Assembly: GCF_003386795.1 (NCBI RefSeq)
Contig: NZ_QTUC01000001.1
Span: 682,001 to 746,000, forward strand
Reading direction: 5' to 3'
DNA length: 64,000 nucleotides
Origin: Thermasporomyces composti
Lineage (GTDB): Bacteria; Actinomycetota; Actinomycetes; Propionibacteriales; Actinopolymorphaceae
Within the stretch, counting starts at the first letter, position 1, and every line of letters begins with the position of its first letter. Positions 19,426-27,820 of the stretch are shown piece after piece. The position numbers and the translations under genes were made by a program. The notes beneath the pieces were generated by a model that had not been told where the DNA came from, did no database searches, and saw only the letters and a list, made by a program, of their open reading frames with translations.

Positions 19426-19627
19426 ATGGGTTGGCCCGGCACGTACCGGAGCGGACCGCGAAGCAGGATACCGGAGTCCAAACCCAGACCCCAAGCCGGG
19501 CACCTCGTTCGCCTTTCGCCCCGTTCTACCCGCCCTTTAAAGCCAGCGTCCGCCTCCGCCCGAGCTCACTCCCAGCCGAGCCGTGTCCGCTGGCCGACGG
19601 GCTTCCCGTCTCACGGCGTCATCGTCG

Positions 19628-21124
19628 TCAGACGCCGACCTCGCGCTCAAGCGCCCGCCGAATCCGTGCCAGGGTGCGTTCCTTGCCCAGCAGCTCCAAC
19701 GATTCGAACAGTGGTGGGGACACCCGGTGACCGGTGACAGCGACCCGCACGGGAGTGAAGGCGTGTTTGGGCCTACGGCCGAGCTCCTCGATCAGCACCC
19801 GCCGCAGCACCTGTTCGATGGAGCCCCGGTCCCACGAGTCGACGGCAGCGAGCGCTGCCTCCGCCGCTTCGAGGACCGGCGCCGTCTCCTGGGTGAGGAC
19901 CCGGGCGGCTGACTCCGGGTCGACCCGGAACAGGTCCTCCCGGATGAAGAGGAAGGCCAGCATGTCGGCAGCGTCGGTGAGCCGCACCAGCCGCTCGCGG
20001 ACGAGCGGCACGGCCGCACGGAGCAGCCGAGCCTGCTGGGTGGTCGGAGGGTCGTCGACGAGCCCACTGGCGCGCAAGAACGGCAGGAGACGACTCGCGA
20101 GGTCGTCGGGAGCAAGGCTGCGGATCTTGTCGCCGTTGATGGCGTCGAGCTTGCGCGGATCCAGCCGACCGGCCGTCGCTCCCACCCGACGCAGGTCGAA
20201 CAGCTCGACGATCTGGTCCAGGGTGAGGTCCTCCCGGTCGTCGCCGGGTGACCAGCCGACTAGGGCGAGGTAGTTGACGACCGCCTCGGGCAGGTACCCG
20301 TTGTCGCGGTACCAGGAGATGGCGGCCGAGCCGTACCGCTTGGACAACGGCTTGCCGTCCGGCGCGAGGATGTACGGGCAGTGGGTGAAGACCGGGATGT
20401 CGTCGTCGGAGACCCCCATCGCCTTGTAGATGGCGATCTGCCGCGGCGTCGAAGCGAGCAGGTCGTCACCGCGGATGATGTGCGTGATCTGCATGAGGGT
20501 GTCGTCGACGGCCGCAGCGAGGTTGTAGAGCGGATAGCCGTCCGCCCGCATGATCACGAAGTCGGGGATGTTGGCGTGGTCGAACACCACCTCCCCGCGG
20601 ACCGTGTCGTGAACGACCGTCCGACCTGGCGCCATCCGGAAACGCACGACCGGCCGGCGACCCTCCGCTTCGAACGCCGCCACTTGTGCCGCGGTCAACT
20701 GCCGGCAGCGACCGCTGTACCCGGCCGGCAGGCCCTTCGCCCGCTGCTCCTCGCGCTCGGCGTCAAGCTCCTCTTGCGTGCAGTAGCAGTGATAGGCGAC
20801 GCCGTCGGCGAGGAAGCGACGTACCCACTCGTGGTAGATCGACAGCCGCTCGCTCTGCAGGTACGGACCGAACGGGCCGCCGACGTCCGGCCCCTCGTCC
20901 CAGTCGAGCCCGAGCCAGCGCAGGTCGGTGAGGACTGAGCCGATCGCCTGCTCGCTCACCCGAGTCCGGTCGGTGTCCTCGATCCGGAGGACGAACTGCC
21001 CACCGGTGTGCCGCGCCCACGCCCAGGCGTACAACGCCGTACGGACGTTGCCGACGTGCAGATCACCGCTCGGAGACGGCGCGAACCGGGTCCGAACCCG
21101 TCTCGCCGGCTCTCCGTCAGCCAC
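19628..21124 (-). CDS. gltX: Glutamyl-tRNA synthetase
   Basis: Class I aminoacyl-tRNA synthetase (498 residues). PSGDLHVGN is the HIGH-type motif, LVLRIEDTD-like FVLRIEDTDRTR follows it, and PLSKRYGS is the KMSKS-type loop. The C-terminal anticodon-binding half is complete. With gatCAB at 39431-42856, it is probably non-discriminating and charges both tRNA-Glu and tRNA-Gln; that is inference from context. The GTG start overlaps the stop of the FAH gene by 8 bases, and tRNA-Gln and tRNA-Glu lie 200 bases downstream. Confidence 0.97.
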   Translation of the reverse strand: MADGEPARRVRTRFAPSPSGDLHVGNVRTALYAWAWARHTGGQFVLRIEDTDRTRVSEQAIGSVLTDLRWLGLDWDEGPDVGGPFGPYLQSERLSIYHEWVRRFLADGVAYHCYCTQEELDAEREEQRAKGLPAGYSGRCRQLTAAQVAAFEAEGRRPVVRFRMAPGRTVVHDTVRGEVVFDHANIPDFVIMRADGYPLYNLAAAVDDTLMQITHIIRGDDLLASTPRQIAIYKAMGVSDDDIPVFTHCPYILAPDGKPLSKRYGSAAISWYRDNGYLPEAVVNYLALVGWSPGDDREDLTLDQIVELFDLRRVGATAGRLDPRKLDAINGDKIRSLAPDDLASRLLPFLRASGLVDDPPTTQQARLLRAAVPLVRERLVRLTDAADMLAFLFIREDLFRVDPESAARVLTQETAPVLEAAEAALAAVDSWDRGSIEQVLRRVLIEELGRRPKHAFTPVRVAVTGHRVSPPLFESLELLGKERTLARIRRALEREVGV

Positions 21125-21902
21125 GGCGGATCACCCGGTTGGTCAAGGTCCCGATGCCCTCCACCGTCACCGAGACCTCGTCGCCCACCTCCATCGGCCC
21201 GACGCCCGCGGGCGTCCCGGTCAGGATCACGTCCCCCGGCAGCAGCGTCATGAACGAGCTGACGTAGGTGACGAGGGAGACCACGTCGTGGATCATCTGG
21301 GAGGTCCGCCCCGACTGCCGCACCTCGCCGCGCACCGTCGTGGTGATCGCGAGGTCGCTGACGTCGAGCTCGGTCTCGATCCACGGGCCGAGCGGGCAGA
21401 AGGTGTCGAACCCCTTGGCTCGGGCCCACTGCCCATCGGCTCGCTGGAGGTCGCGCGCTGTCACGTCGTTGCCGCACGTGTAACCGAAGATGACCTCTGG
21501 GACACGCTCGGGCGGCACGTGCCGGCAGATCCGCCCGATGACGACGGCCAGCTCGCCCTCGTAGTGCAGGTCGCTTGTCTCCGGCGGATAGACGATGCCG
21601 TCGCCGGGTCCGATGACGGAGGTGTTCGGCTTGAGGAAGACCAGCGGGTTGGCCGGCACCTCGTTGCCGAGCTCGGCCGCGTGCTCGGCGTAGTTGCGGC
21701 CGATGCCGATCACCTTGCTGCGCGGGATGACGGGCGCCAAGAGGCGGACCTCGGACAGCGGGAACCGCTCACCGGTGAACTCGACGGGTCGGTAGAGGGG
21801 GTCGCCCTCGAGCACCGAGACGACCTCGGCGCCCTTCTCGCCCTCGACGGCGCCGAACTTCGGATCCCCACCGGCGCTGAACCGTGCGATGCGCAAGGCC
21901 AC
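21117..21902 (-). CDS. Fumarylacetoacetate hydrolase family protein
   Basis: A 261-residue FAH-fold hydrolase, decarboxylase or isomerase. IGIGRNYAEHAAELGNE and PLVFLKPNTSVIGPGD are family blocks; DLHYEGELAVVIGR carries the metal-binding Glu residues, and GDVILTGTPAGVGP the C-terminal active-site loop. Members act on aromatic degradation products or as oxaloacetate decarboxylases; the substrate cannot be read from sequence. GTG start at 21902. The translational overlap with gltX (8 bases) is also found in other actinobacteria. Confidence 0.9.
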   Translation of the reverse strand: MALRIARFSAGGDPKFGAVEGEKGAEVVSVLEGDPLYRPVEFTGERFPLSEVRLLAPVIPRSKVIGIGRNYAEHAAELGNEVPANPLVFLKPNTSVIGPGDGIVYPPETSDLHYEGELAVVIGRICRHVPPERVPEVIFGYTCGNDVTARDLQRADGQWARAKGFDTFCPLGPWIETELDVSDLAITTTVRGEVRQSGRTSQMIHDVVSLVTYVSSFMTLLPGDVILTGTPAGVGPMEVGDEVSVTVEGIGTLTNRVIRRG

Positions 21903-21977
21903 CCTGCCTTCGTGATCGACTGCCTTCGTGCGTGCTCAGACCTCCCAAGGATCTCGTAGCGTACTCGCCCGGCTCGC

Positions 21978-23564
21978 TCAGTCGCCGGCCTGCCGGCCTT
22001 GAGCCCGTACCAGCCCGTACGTCACGCCATCGACCAGCGCCTCCCAGGACGCCTCGACGAGGTTGTGGCCGACGCCGACGGTCTCCCAGGAGTCCTGGCC
22101 GTCGGACAGCTCGATCAGGACTCTGATCACCGCGTCGGTGCCGTGTCCGGACTCCAGGATGCGGACGCGGTAGTCGATCAGGTCGAACTTCTCGACGACG
22201 GGGTAGGCCTTTCCGATCGCGCCCCGCAGGGCACTGTCGAGCGCGTTGACCGGGCCATTGCCCTCCGCGGTGACGATCATGCGCTCGTCACCGGCACGCA
22301 GCTTGACGGTGGCCTCGGACACGGCTTCCTGGCCGGGGCGGGAGTCGGTGATCACCCGCCATGACTCCACCTCGAAGAACGATGGCCGTGCGCCGTCGAC
22401 CTCCTCCATGAGGAGCAGCTCGAACGACGCGTCCGCGGCCTCGAACGTGTAGCCGCACGCCTCCATCTGCTTGACTCGATCGGTGATCCGGGTGAGGAGC
22501 TCCCGGTCGTCGCCCAGCTCGTAGCCGAGCTCGCGTCCCTTGAGCTCGATGCTGGCGCGACCGGCCATGTCGGAGACGAGCAGGCGCATGTCGTTGCCGA
22601 CGTCGGCTGGGTCGATGTGCTGGTAGAGGTTCGGGTCCACCTTGATCGCGCTGGCGTGCAGACCCGCCTTGTGGGTGAACGCCGACGCGCCGACGTAGGG
22701 CTGGCGAGAGTACGGCGGGACGTTCGTCACCTCCGCCACCGCGTGGGCGATCCGCGTCGCCTCCCGCAACGAGGACTCGGGGACGAGCTTGCGGCCCCGT
22801 TTCAGCTGGAGGTTGGCGACGATGCTGATGAGGTCGGCGTTCCCGGTCCGCTCGCCATACCCGTTGAGCGTGCCCTGCACGTGCGTGGCACCCGCGTCGA
22901 CCGCGGCGAGGGTGTTCGCGACCGCGCAGCCGGTGTCGTTGTGGCAATGGATGCCGAGGCGAGCTCCCGTTCCGTCGAGGACCGCTCCGACGATCTCACC
23001 CACCTCATCGGGCAGCATGCCGCCGTTGGTGTCGCAGAGCGCGATCACCTCAGCACCGGCCTCGGCGGCGGTCCGGACGACCTCCAAGGCGTACGCCGGG
23101 TTGTCGCGGTAGCCGTCGAAGAAGTGCTCGGCGTCGAGGAAGACCCGCTGCCCGCCCGCACGAAGGAACTCGATGGTCTCGCGCACCATGGCGAGGTTCT
23201 CCTCCAGGGTGGTGCGCAAGGCGAGCTCGACGTGCCGGTCGTGGCTCTTCGCGACCAAGGTGACGACGTCCGCGCCGGAGTCCCGCAGGGCCTGGACGAG
23301 TGGGTCGTCCTCCACCTTCAGGCCGGGGCGACGGGTCGAGCCGAACGCTGCGAGCGTCGCGTTCCTCAAGGTCAGCTCGGTCTTGGCCCGGTTGAAGAAC
23401 TCGGTGTCCTTGGGGATGGCGCCAGGCCACCCTCCCTCGATGAAGCCGACTCCCAGCTGGTCGAGGTAGCGGGCGATGACGAGTTTGTCCTCGACTGAGA
23501 GGTTGAGTCTTTCTTGCTGCGCCCCATCACGCAGCGTGGTGTCGTAGACGTGGAAGTCGTTCAT
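21978..23564 (-). CDS. cimA: (R)-citramalate synthase
   Basis: Condenses pyruvate and acetyl-CoA to citramalate, giving a threonine-independent route into isoleucine synthesis through leuCD and leuB. The 528-residue length and the opening [15 protein letters not shown] fit the CimA/LeuA2 branch of the HMGL family; [12 protein letters not shown] is the metal-binding H-x-H site, [15 protein letters not shown] a family motif, and the C-terminal third is the LeuA-type dimerisation and feedback domain. The start at 23564 has AAGGAG nine bases upstream. A terminator and a short Ile-rich leader peptide precede it. Confidence 0.94.
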   Translation of the reverse strand: MNDFHVYDTTLRDGAQQERLNLSVEDKLVIARYLDQLGVGFIEGGWPGAIPKDTEFFNRAKTELTLRNATLAAFGSTRRPGLKVEDDPLVQALRDSGADVVTLVAKSHDRHVELALRTTLEENLAMVRETIEFLRAGGQRVFLDAEHFFDGYRDNPAYALEVVRTAAEAGAEVIALCDTNGGMLPDEVGEIVGAVLDGTGARLGIHCHNDTGCAVANTLAAVDAGATHVQGTLNGYGERTGNADLISIVANLQLKRGRKLVPESSLREATRIAHAVAEVTNVPPYSRQPYVGASAFTHKAGLHASAIKVDPNLYQHIDPADVGNDMRLLVSDMAGRASIELKGRELGYELGDDRELLTRITDRVKQMEACGYTFEAADASFELLLMEEVDGARPSFFEVESWRVITDSRPGQEAVSEATVKLRAGDERMIVTAEGNGPVNALDSALRGAIGKAYPVVEKFDLIDYRVRILESGHGTDAVIRVLIELSDGQDSWETVGVGHNLVEASWEALVDGVTYGLVRAQGRQAGD

Positions 23565-23604
23565 CGGGTCGGGCTCCTTGGGACATGGGCGAGCGTTCCA
23601 GACA

Positions 23605-23634
23605 AACAAAAAACCTCTCGCGGGTGCGAGAGGT
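23605..23634 (-). terminator. Rho-independent terminator in the cimA leader (attenuator)
   Basis: On the minus strand ACCTCTCGC, loop ACCC, GCGAGAGGT is followed by TTTTTTG (23606-23612), a textbook intrinsic terminator, 41 bases before the cimA start codon. A second, larger hairpin (23637-23666, GCGCGC arms with an inner GGGCGC/GCG pairing) lies just before it, right after the leader peptide stop. Together they look like the terminator and pause structures of an attenuator. Confidence 0.85.
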
Positions 23635-23666
23635 CTGCGCGCGGGACGCCGAAGCGCCCAGCGCGC

Positions 23667-23693
23667 CTAGCTAATAATCATCGTCGACAGCAC
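23667..23693 (-). CDS. Putative cimA leader peptide
   Basis: GTG CTG TCG ACG ATG ATT ATT AGC TAG encodes an 8-residue peptide, M-L-S-T-M-I-I-S. The two adjacent isoleucine codons are ATT, a codon rare in this GC-rich genome, and stand next to the stop. There is no ribosome site; a CAGACT -10-like hexamer ends seven bases before the GTG, so it is probably read from the 5' end of the transcript. An internal ATG would give M-I-I-S only. Stalling at the Ile codons would be expected to alter folding of the hairpins downstream. Not recognised from any described family. Confidence 0.6.
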   Translation of the reverse strand: MLSTMIIS

Positions 23694-23700
23694 GTTGGAA

Positions 23701-23731
23701 AGTCTGCCACATCCGACGTGGTCGGCGTCAA
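23701..23731 (-). promoter_or_regulatory. Promoter of the cimA leader transcript
   Basis: TTGACG (23726-23731), a 19-base spacer and CAGACT (23701-23706) on the minus strand. The transcript would start at or one base before the leader GTG at 23693. The spacer is longer than ideal. Confidence 0.5.
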
Positions 23732-23777
23732 TCCCGCCGTGTCACCATCACGTCACCCAAGGGCGTATAGGTCGGGG

Positions 23778-23804
23778 ACCTGCGGTCGACCGTCGACCGC
23801 AGGT
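23778..23804 (-). terminator. 12-bp perfect hairpin upstream of the cimA promoter
   Basis: ACCTGCGGTCGA, loop CCG, TCGACCGCAGGT. It lies between the DUF397 gene (stop at 24010) and the cimA promoter and would isolate the cimA leader from upstream transcription. The rest of 23805-24009 shows nothing I can interpret. Confidence 0.55.
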
Positions 23805-24009
23805 CTGGCACACGGATTCCCCGTCGGGCGGGGCGTCTCGTCCGCGTTCCCGCTGTCCGGCGGCGCCGCCGCGTGACACACGGTCGCCCGCGCCGCCGCA
23901 AGCGGACCTGACGGTCGGAGCGAGCGGCTCATCAGCGGCCTCGATCGCTGGACTGTGCTCGAGGGAGCCCGACCATTGGCCCAGGAGAGCCGGCCGTCTG
24001 ACGTCCTCG

Positions 24010-24270
24010 CTAGGCCCCCGACGGGTCGACCTCGAGGCGCGCGGGATCGAACTCCCCGTCCTTCGCCCCTGCCAGGAACGCCTCCCACTCCGCGGGGGTG
24101 AAGACCAGCACGGGACCGTCGGGGTTCTTGGCGTGCCGCATGCCGATCAAGTCGTCGACGAAACCGACCTCGATCTCCGCGTCCTCGCTGGCCTTTCGCC
24201 ATTCGGCCCTGCTGGCGTCGAAGGTGCCCTTGAGGGGGTGCGTCGTGGTGGCGTTCGATGTCTCCGCCAT
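24010..24270 (-). CDS. DUF397 domain protein
   Basis: An 86-residue protein whose second half, AKNPDGPVLVFTPAEWEAFLAGAKDGEFD, is shared with DUF397 proteins, a family abundant in actinobacteria and often paired with an XRE-type regulator. No such partner lies beside it here. The ATG is preceded by GAGGAGAGCAGG. Function unknown. The N-terminal 25 residues are low-complexity and polar. Confidence 0.85.
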   Translation of the reverse strand: MAETSNATTTHPLKGTFDASRAEWRKASEDAEIEVGFVDDLIGMRHAKNPDGPVLVFTPAEWEAFLAGAKDGEFDPARLEVDPSGA

Positions 24271-24395
24271 GGCCTGCTCTCCTCTGCCCGAACGTACGGA
24301 AGCTCAACGTACTCCCGCACGCTTCAACGAGCGGGGGACAGCACGGCAACGTGCCGTCTCGATACAGGCAGTCACACCGGGAGCTGCGTGGGGTG

Positions 24396-25487
24396 TCAGC
24401 AGACCCGGTGCAACCACCCATGCGTGTCGTCGGCTCGGCCGTACTGGATGTCCAGCAGCTGCTGGCGCAGGCGAGCGGTCACCGGGCCACACTCGCCCTT
24501 GCCGATGGTGAGCTGGCCGCCACGCCACTTCAACTGACCGACCGGCGTCACCACGGCCGCCGTGCCGCACGCGAACACCTCGGTGATCCGCCCCGTCGCC
24601 ACGCCTTGCCGCCACTCGTTGATGTCGACGCGGCGTTCGTCGACCTTGTACCCGAGGTCGGCGGCCAGCTCCAGGATTGCCGCCCGTGTGACACCCTCGA
24701 GGATGGTGCCGGTGAGCTCGGGGGTGACGATGAGGCCGTTGTCGTAGACGAAGTAGATGTTCATGCCGCCGAGCTCTTCGACCCACCGGCGTTCGACGGC
24801 GTCGAGGAACACCACCTGGTCGCAGCCGTTCTCGATGGCCTCCTGCTGTGCCAGCAGGCTGGCGGCGTAGTTTCCACCGCACTTGGCCGCGCCCGTCCCT
24901 CCGACGGCGGCCCGGGTGTACTCCTCGGACAGCCAGATCGACACCGGCTTGACGCCCGCGGCGAAGTACGACGCGGCCGGAGAGGCGATCACGGCGAAGG
25001 TGACGTCCTGGGCGGGTCGCACGCCGAGGAACGGCTCGGAGGCGAACATGAACGGCCGCAGATACAGGCTCTTCTCCCCGCCCGAGGGCACCCAGTCCTG
25101 GTCGGTCTGGATGAGCAGATCGAGCGCGCCGACGAAGTCCTCGACGGGAAGCTCCGGCAGCGCCATGCGGCGTGCCGAGCGCTGGAAACGGGCGGCGTTG
25201 ACGTCGGGACGGAAGGTCCAGATCGAGCCGTCGCTGTGTCGATACGCCTTGAGGCCCTCGAAGATCTCTTGCGCGTAGTGGAAGACCGCGGTCGCCGGGT
25301 CGAGAGAGAACGGCCCGTAGGGCCGGAGGACCGCGTCGTGCCAACCGCGCTCCGGCGTCCAGCGGGCGGTGATCATGTGGTCGGTGAAGAACTTGCCGAA
25401 GCCGGGGTTGGCGAGGATCTCCCGCCGACGCTCGGCGGGCGTCGGCGAGGTCGTGAGCTCCCGGCGGAACTCAAGACGTGCGGTCAT
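24396..25487 (-). CDS. ilvE: Branched-chain amino acid aminotransferase
   Basis: PLP fold-type IV aminotransferase (363 residues) that makes the final step to Leu, Ile and Val. FTDHMITARWTPERGWHD and FEGLKAYRH are N-terminal blocks; the catalytic lysine is in GAAKCGGNYAAS; EELGGMNIYFV and EVFACGTAAVVTPV follow. The start at 25487 has no ribosome site, but TACGGT lies exactly six bases before the ATG, pointing to a leaderless mRNA. It is 242 bases after leuB. Confidence 0.97.
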   Translation of the reverse strand: MTARLEFRRELTTSPTPAERRREILANPGFGKFFTDHMITARWTPERGWHDAVLRPYGPFSLDPATAVFHYAQEIFEGLKAYRHSDGSIWTFRPDVNAARFQRSARRMALPELPVEDFVGALDLLIQTDQDWVPSGGEKSLYLRPFMFASEPFLGVRPAQDVTFAVIASPAASYFAAGVKPVSIWLSEEYTRAAVGGTGAAKCGGNYAASLLAQQEAIENGCDQVVFLDAVERRWVEELGGMNIYFVYDNGLIVTPELTGTILEGVTRAAILELAADLGYKVDERRVDINEWRQGVATGRITEVFACGTAAVVTPVGQLKWRGGQLTIGKGECGPVTARLRQQLLDIQYGRADDTHGWLHRVC

Positions 25488-25561
25488 GGCTGCACCGTAT
25501 CCAATCGTCAAGGTGGCGTTCCATCAGTGTGCGCTGGCCGAGGACGGCACTGACGCCCGCC

Positions 25562-25585
25562 CCACCGGTGAGGGGATCCCGGTGG
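25562..25585 (-). terminator. Terminator after leuB
   Basis: CCACCGG and CCGGTGG form a 7-bp stem with a 10-base loop, in the gap between leuB and ilvE (145 bases after the leuB stop). Weak, but no other candidate is visible. Confidence 0.35.
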
Positions 25586-25729
25586 TCCGCGACGTCTCAC
25601 CTGGAGCGCTGAACGCCACGAGGCGCGATCCCCACAACAGCGGGACGGCGAGCTCGTCGAGCCGGACGCGCCGCCCCGAACCCGTCAGCGGCGGCGTCGC
25701 GGTGGGTCGGCGCGTGGACTCGGCGAGCT

Positions 25730-26785
25730 CTAGCTGGCTACTCGCGCGGCGATGGCGTCGCCGATCTGCGACGTCGTGCGAGCCGGACCACCGGCACGGG
25801 CCGCGAGGTCGGCGACCACGGCCTCCTCGACCTTGCGGGCGGCGACGGACGCGCCCACGTGGTCGAGCAGCAGGGCGGCGGACAGGATGGCGGCGGTCGG
25901 GTCAGCCTTGCCTTGGCCGGCGATGTCGGGGGCGGAGCCGTGCACGGGCTCGAACATCGACGGCGCGGTCCGGTCGGGGTTGATGTTGCCGCTCGCGGCC
26001 AGTCCGAGTCCTCCGGTCACCGCGGCGGCCAGGTCAGTGATGATGTCGCCGAAGAGGTTGTCGGTCACGATGACGTCGAAGCGCTCCGGCTCGGTGACCA
26101 GGAACATGCTCGCCGCGTCCACGTGCAGGTAGTCGACGGCGACGTCGGGAAACTGCTCGGCGACCGCGTCGACAGTGCGAGACCACAAGGAGCCGGCGTT
26201 GACCAAGACGTTCGTCTTGTGGACGAGCGTGAGCTTGCGGCGGCGCGCTTGGGCCCGCCGGAAGGCGTCGCGGACCACCCGCTCGACTCCGAAAGCGGTG
26301 TTGACACTCACCTCGGTGGCGATCTCCTGGGGCGTTCCTCGGCGAACCACGCCGCCGTTGCCGAGGTAGAGGCCTTCGGTGCCTTCCCGGACGACGACGA
26401 AGTCGATCGGCACGTCCTTCGCCAACGGCGTTGGGACTCCCGGGAAGCTGCGAGCCGGGCGCAGGTTGATGTAGTGGTCGAACTCGAAGCGCAGGCGCAG
26501 CAACAGACCACGCTCGAGGATCCCCGGCGGGAGGTTCGGGTCATTGGGGCGACCGCCCACAGCCCCCAGCAGGATCGCGTCGTGGCCGCGCAGCTCCGCC
26601 AGCACGGAGTCGGGCAACACCTCGCCCGTGGCGAGGTACCGCTGTGCCCCGAGGTCGTAGTGGGTCGTCTCGATCTTGATGTCGTCGACGGACACGCAAG
26701 CGTCGAGAACCTTCAGGGCCTCGGCCGTCACCTCCGGGCCGATGTAGTCCCCTGGGATCACCGCGAGGCGGATGCTTCGGGCCAT
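25730..26785 (-). CDS. leuB: 3-isopropylmalate dehydrogenase
   Basis: NAD-dependent oxidative decarboxylase of leucine synthesis (351 residues), also able to act on methylmalate in the citramalate route. [15 protein letters not shown] starts the protein (Tyr where many have Gly-Asp-Gly-Ile), RARSF-type [11 protein letters not shown] and [14 protein letters not shown] hold substrate residues, and [11 protein letters not shown] and [19 protein letters not shown] the NAD-binding region. No ribosome site; TACGGT is six bases before the ATG, as at ilvE. Confidence 0.95.
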   Translation of the reverse strand: MARSIRLAVIPGDYIGPEVTAEALKVLDACVSVDDIKIETTHYDLGAQRYLATGEVLPDSVLAELRGHDAILLGAVGGRPNDPNLPPGILERGLLLRLRFEFDHYINLRPARSFPGVPTPLAKDVPIDFVVVREGTEGLYLGNGGVVRRGTPQEIATEVSVNTAFGVERVVRDAFRRAQARRRKLTLVHKTNVLVNAGSLWSRTVDAVAEQFPDVAVDYLHVDAASMFLVTEPERFDVIVTDNLFGDIITDLAAAVTGGLGLAASGNINPDRTAPSMFEPVHGSAPDIAGQGKADPTAAILSAALLLDHVGASVAARKVEEAVVADLAARAGGPARTTSQIGDAIAARVAS

Positions 26786-26857
26786 GGTGTCACCGTACCT
26801 ACCTTGTCCTTGTTCCGATCGTCGTCCCACTATCCAAGGCACGCGTCCTGACCGCGC

Positions 26858-26998
26858 TCACGGGTGGGGATCAGGCGGGCCCGGACTCCGCCGCTCTTCC
26901 TCGCCTGGTTCGAGGTAGACCATGGCGCGGCCACCGTTGTCACGCCGGTCCAAGGCCTCCTGCACCGCTCGGTAGGCCAGCTTTTGAGCCTCGGTCAT
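26858..26998 (-). CDS. Small hypothetical protein, 46 residues
   Basis: A short ORF, MTEAQKLAYRAVQEALDRRD to a proline-rich end (PGPPDPHP). An excellent ribosome site, CAGGAGGTAATCG, stands directly before the ATG, much better than that of most genes here. Residues 3-19 could form an amphipathic helix. It lies 72 bases upstream of leuB on the same strand and divergent from the methyltransferase gene. I recognise no family. Codon use is GC-rich and consistent with a real gene. Confidence 0.6.
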   Translation of the reverse strand: MTEAQKLAYRAVQEALDRRDNGGRAMVYLEPGEEERRSPGPPDPHP

Positions 26999-27162
26999 CG
27001 ATTACCTCCTGCGCGTCGGCGTGCGGGGCAGGACTCGGCTCGTGCCGCACGACACCAGCGTGAGAATAGTTGGACGCCCAAGTACTGTCTCGCCAGTCGG
27101 GCAGCTTTTCACATGTTGAGACACTCTCCATCGGGCGTCGAACTCTGCCACACTCTTGGCGC

Positions 27163-27729
27163 ATGAGCGCTCCACCAGACCTGCCCGCTGTCGTCGCGCG
27201 TGCTCACGCGCTCTCGCGCCAGCGCGGCTTCGTCTCCTCGTGCCGCAACGAGACCGGCCGGCTGCTCGCGAGCCTCGCGGCGTCCCGAACCGGAACCCTG
27301 GCGGAGTCGGGCACGGGATGTGGCGTGGGCTCCGCCTGGCTCCGCAGCGGTATGCGAGAGGGCTCGAAGCTGGTGACGGTCGAGCGGGACGCCGGACTCG
27401 TGGAGGCGGTCCGCGAGATCTTCGCCGACGACCAGTCGGTCACCGTACTCGAGGCCGACTGGACGGAACTCGCGCCCTATGGGCCCTTCTCCCTGCTTTT
27501 CCTCGACGTCCGGGAGGCCAAACGCGCGGGCCCGGACACTGTGGCCGACCTGGTGGAGCCGGGTGGGTTCGTGGTCCTCGACGACTTCACGCCGTGCGCC
27601 ACCTGGCCACCGATGTTCCAGGGCCGGGTCGACACGATGCGCCAGGTCTGGCTCACCGACCCTCGCTTCACCACCGTCGAGGTAATGGTGGCCTTCGACG
27701 CGAGCGTGCTCATCGCGACCCGACGCTGA
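27163..27729 (+). CDS. Class I SAM-dependent methyltransferase (O-methyltransferase type)
   Basis: A 188-residue protein resembling the small O-methyltransferases of actinobacteria. TLAESGTGCGVGSAWL is the SAM-binding loop (Glu-Ser-Gly-x-Gly-Cys-Gly), LVTVERDAG the acidic beta-2 end, and LLFLDVREAK the motif around the metal- or substrate-binding Asp. Substrate unknown. The start at 27163 has no ribosome site; CACTCT stands six bases upstream, so a leaderless transcript is possible. Convergent with serA. Confidence 0.8.
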   Translation: MSAPPDLPAVVARAHALSRQRGFVSSCRNETGRLLASLAASRTGTLAESGTGCGVGSAWLRSGMREGSKLVTVERDAGLVEAVREIFADDQSVTVLEADWTELAPYGPFSLLFLDVREAKRAGPDTVADLVEPGGFVVLDDFTPCATWPPMFQGRVDTMRQVWLTDPRFTTVEVMVAFDASVLIATRR

Positions 27730-27820
27730 GCCGAGCCGGTCCGAGCCCTTCCGGTGGCGGGCACCCCGCAGTCAGTGGCGGCCTGAGGGCGACCTCTTCG
27801 GCACAACCGCTCAGCGGAAC

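Noticed and set aside
23753-24421. Leftward ORF covering DUF397 in another frame
   Set aside because: Arg/Gly-rich shadow with no start signal; the DUF397 frame has both homology and a ribosome site.
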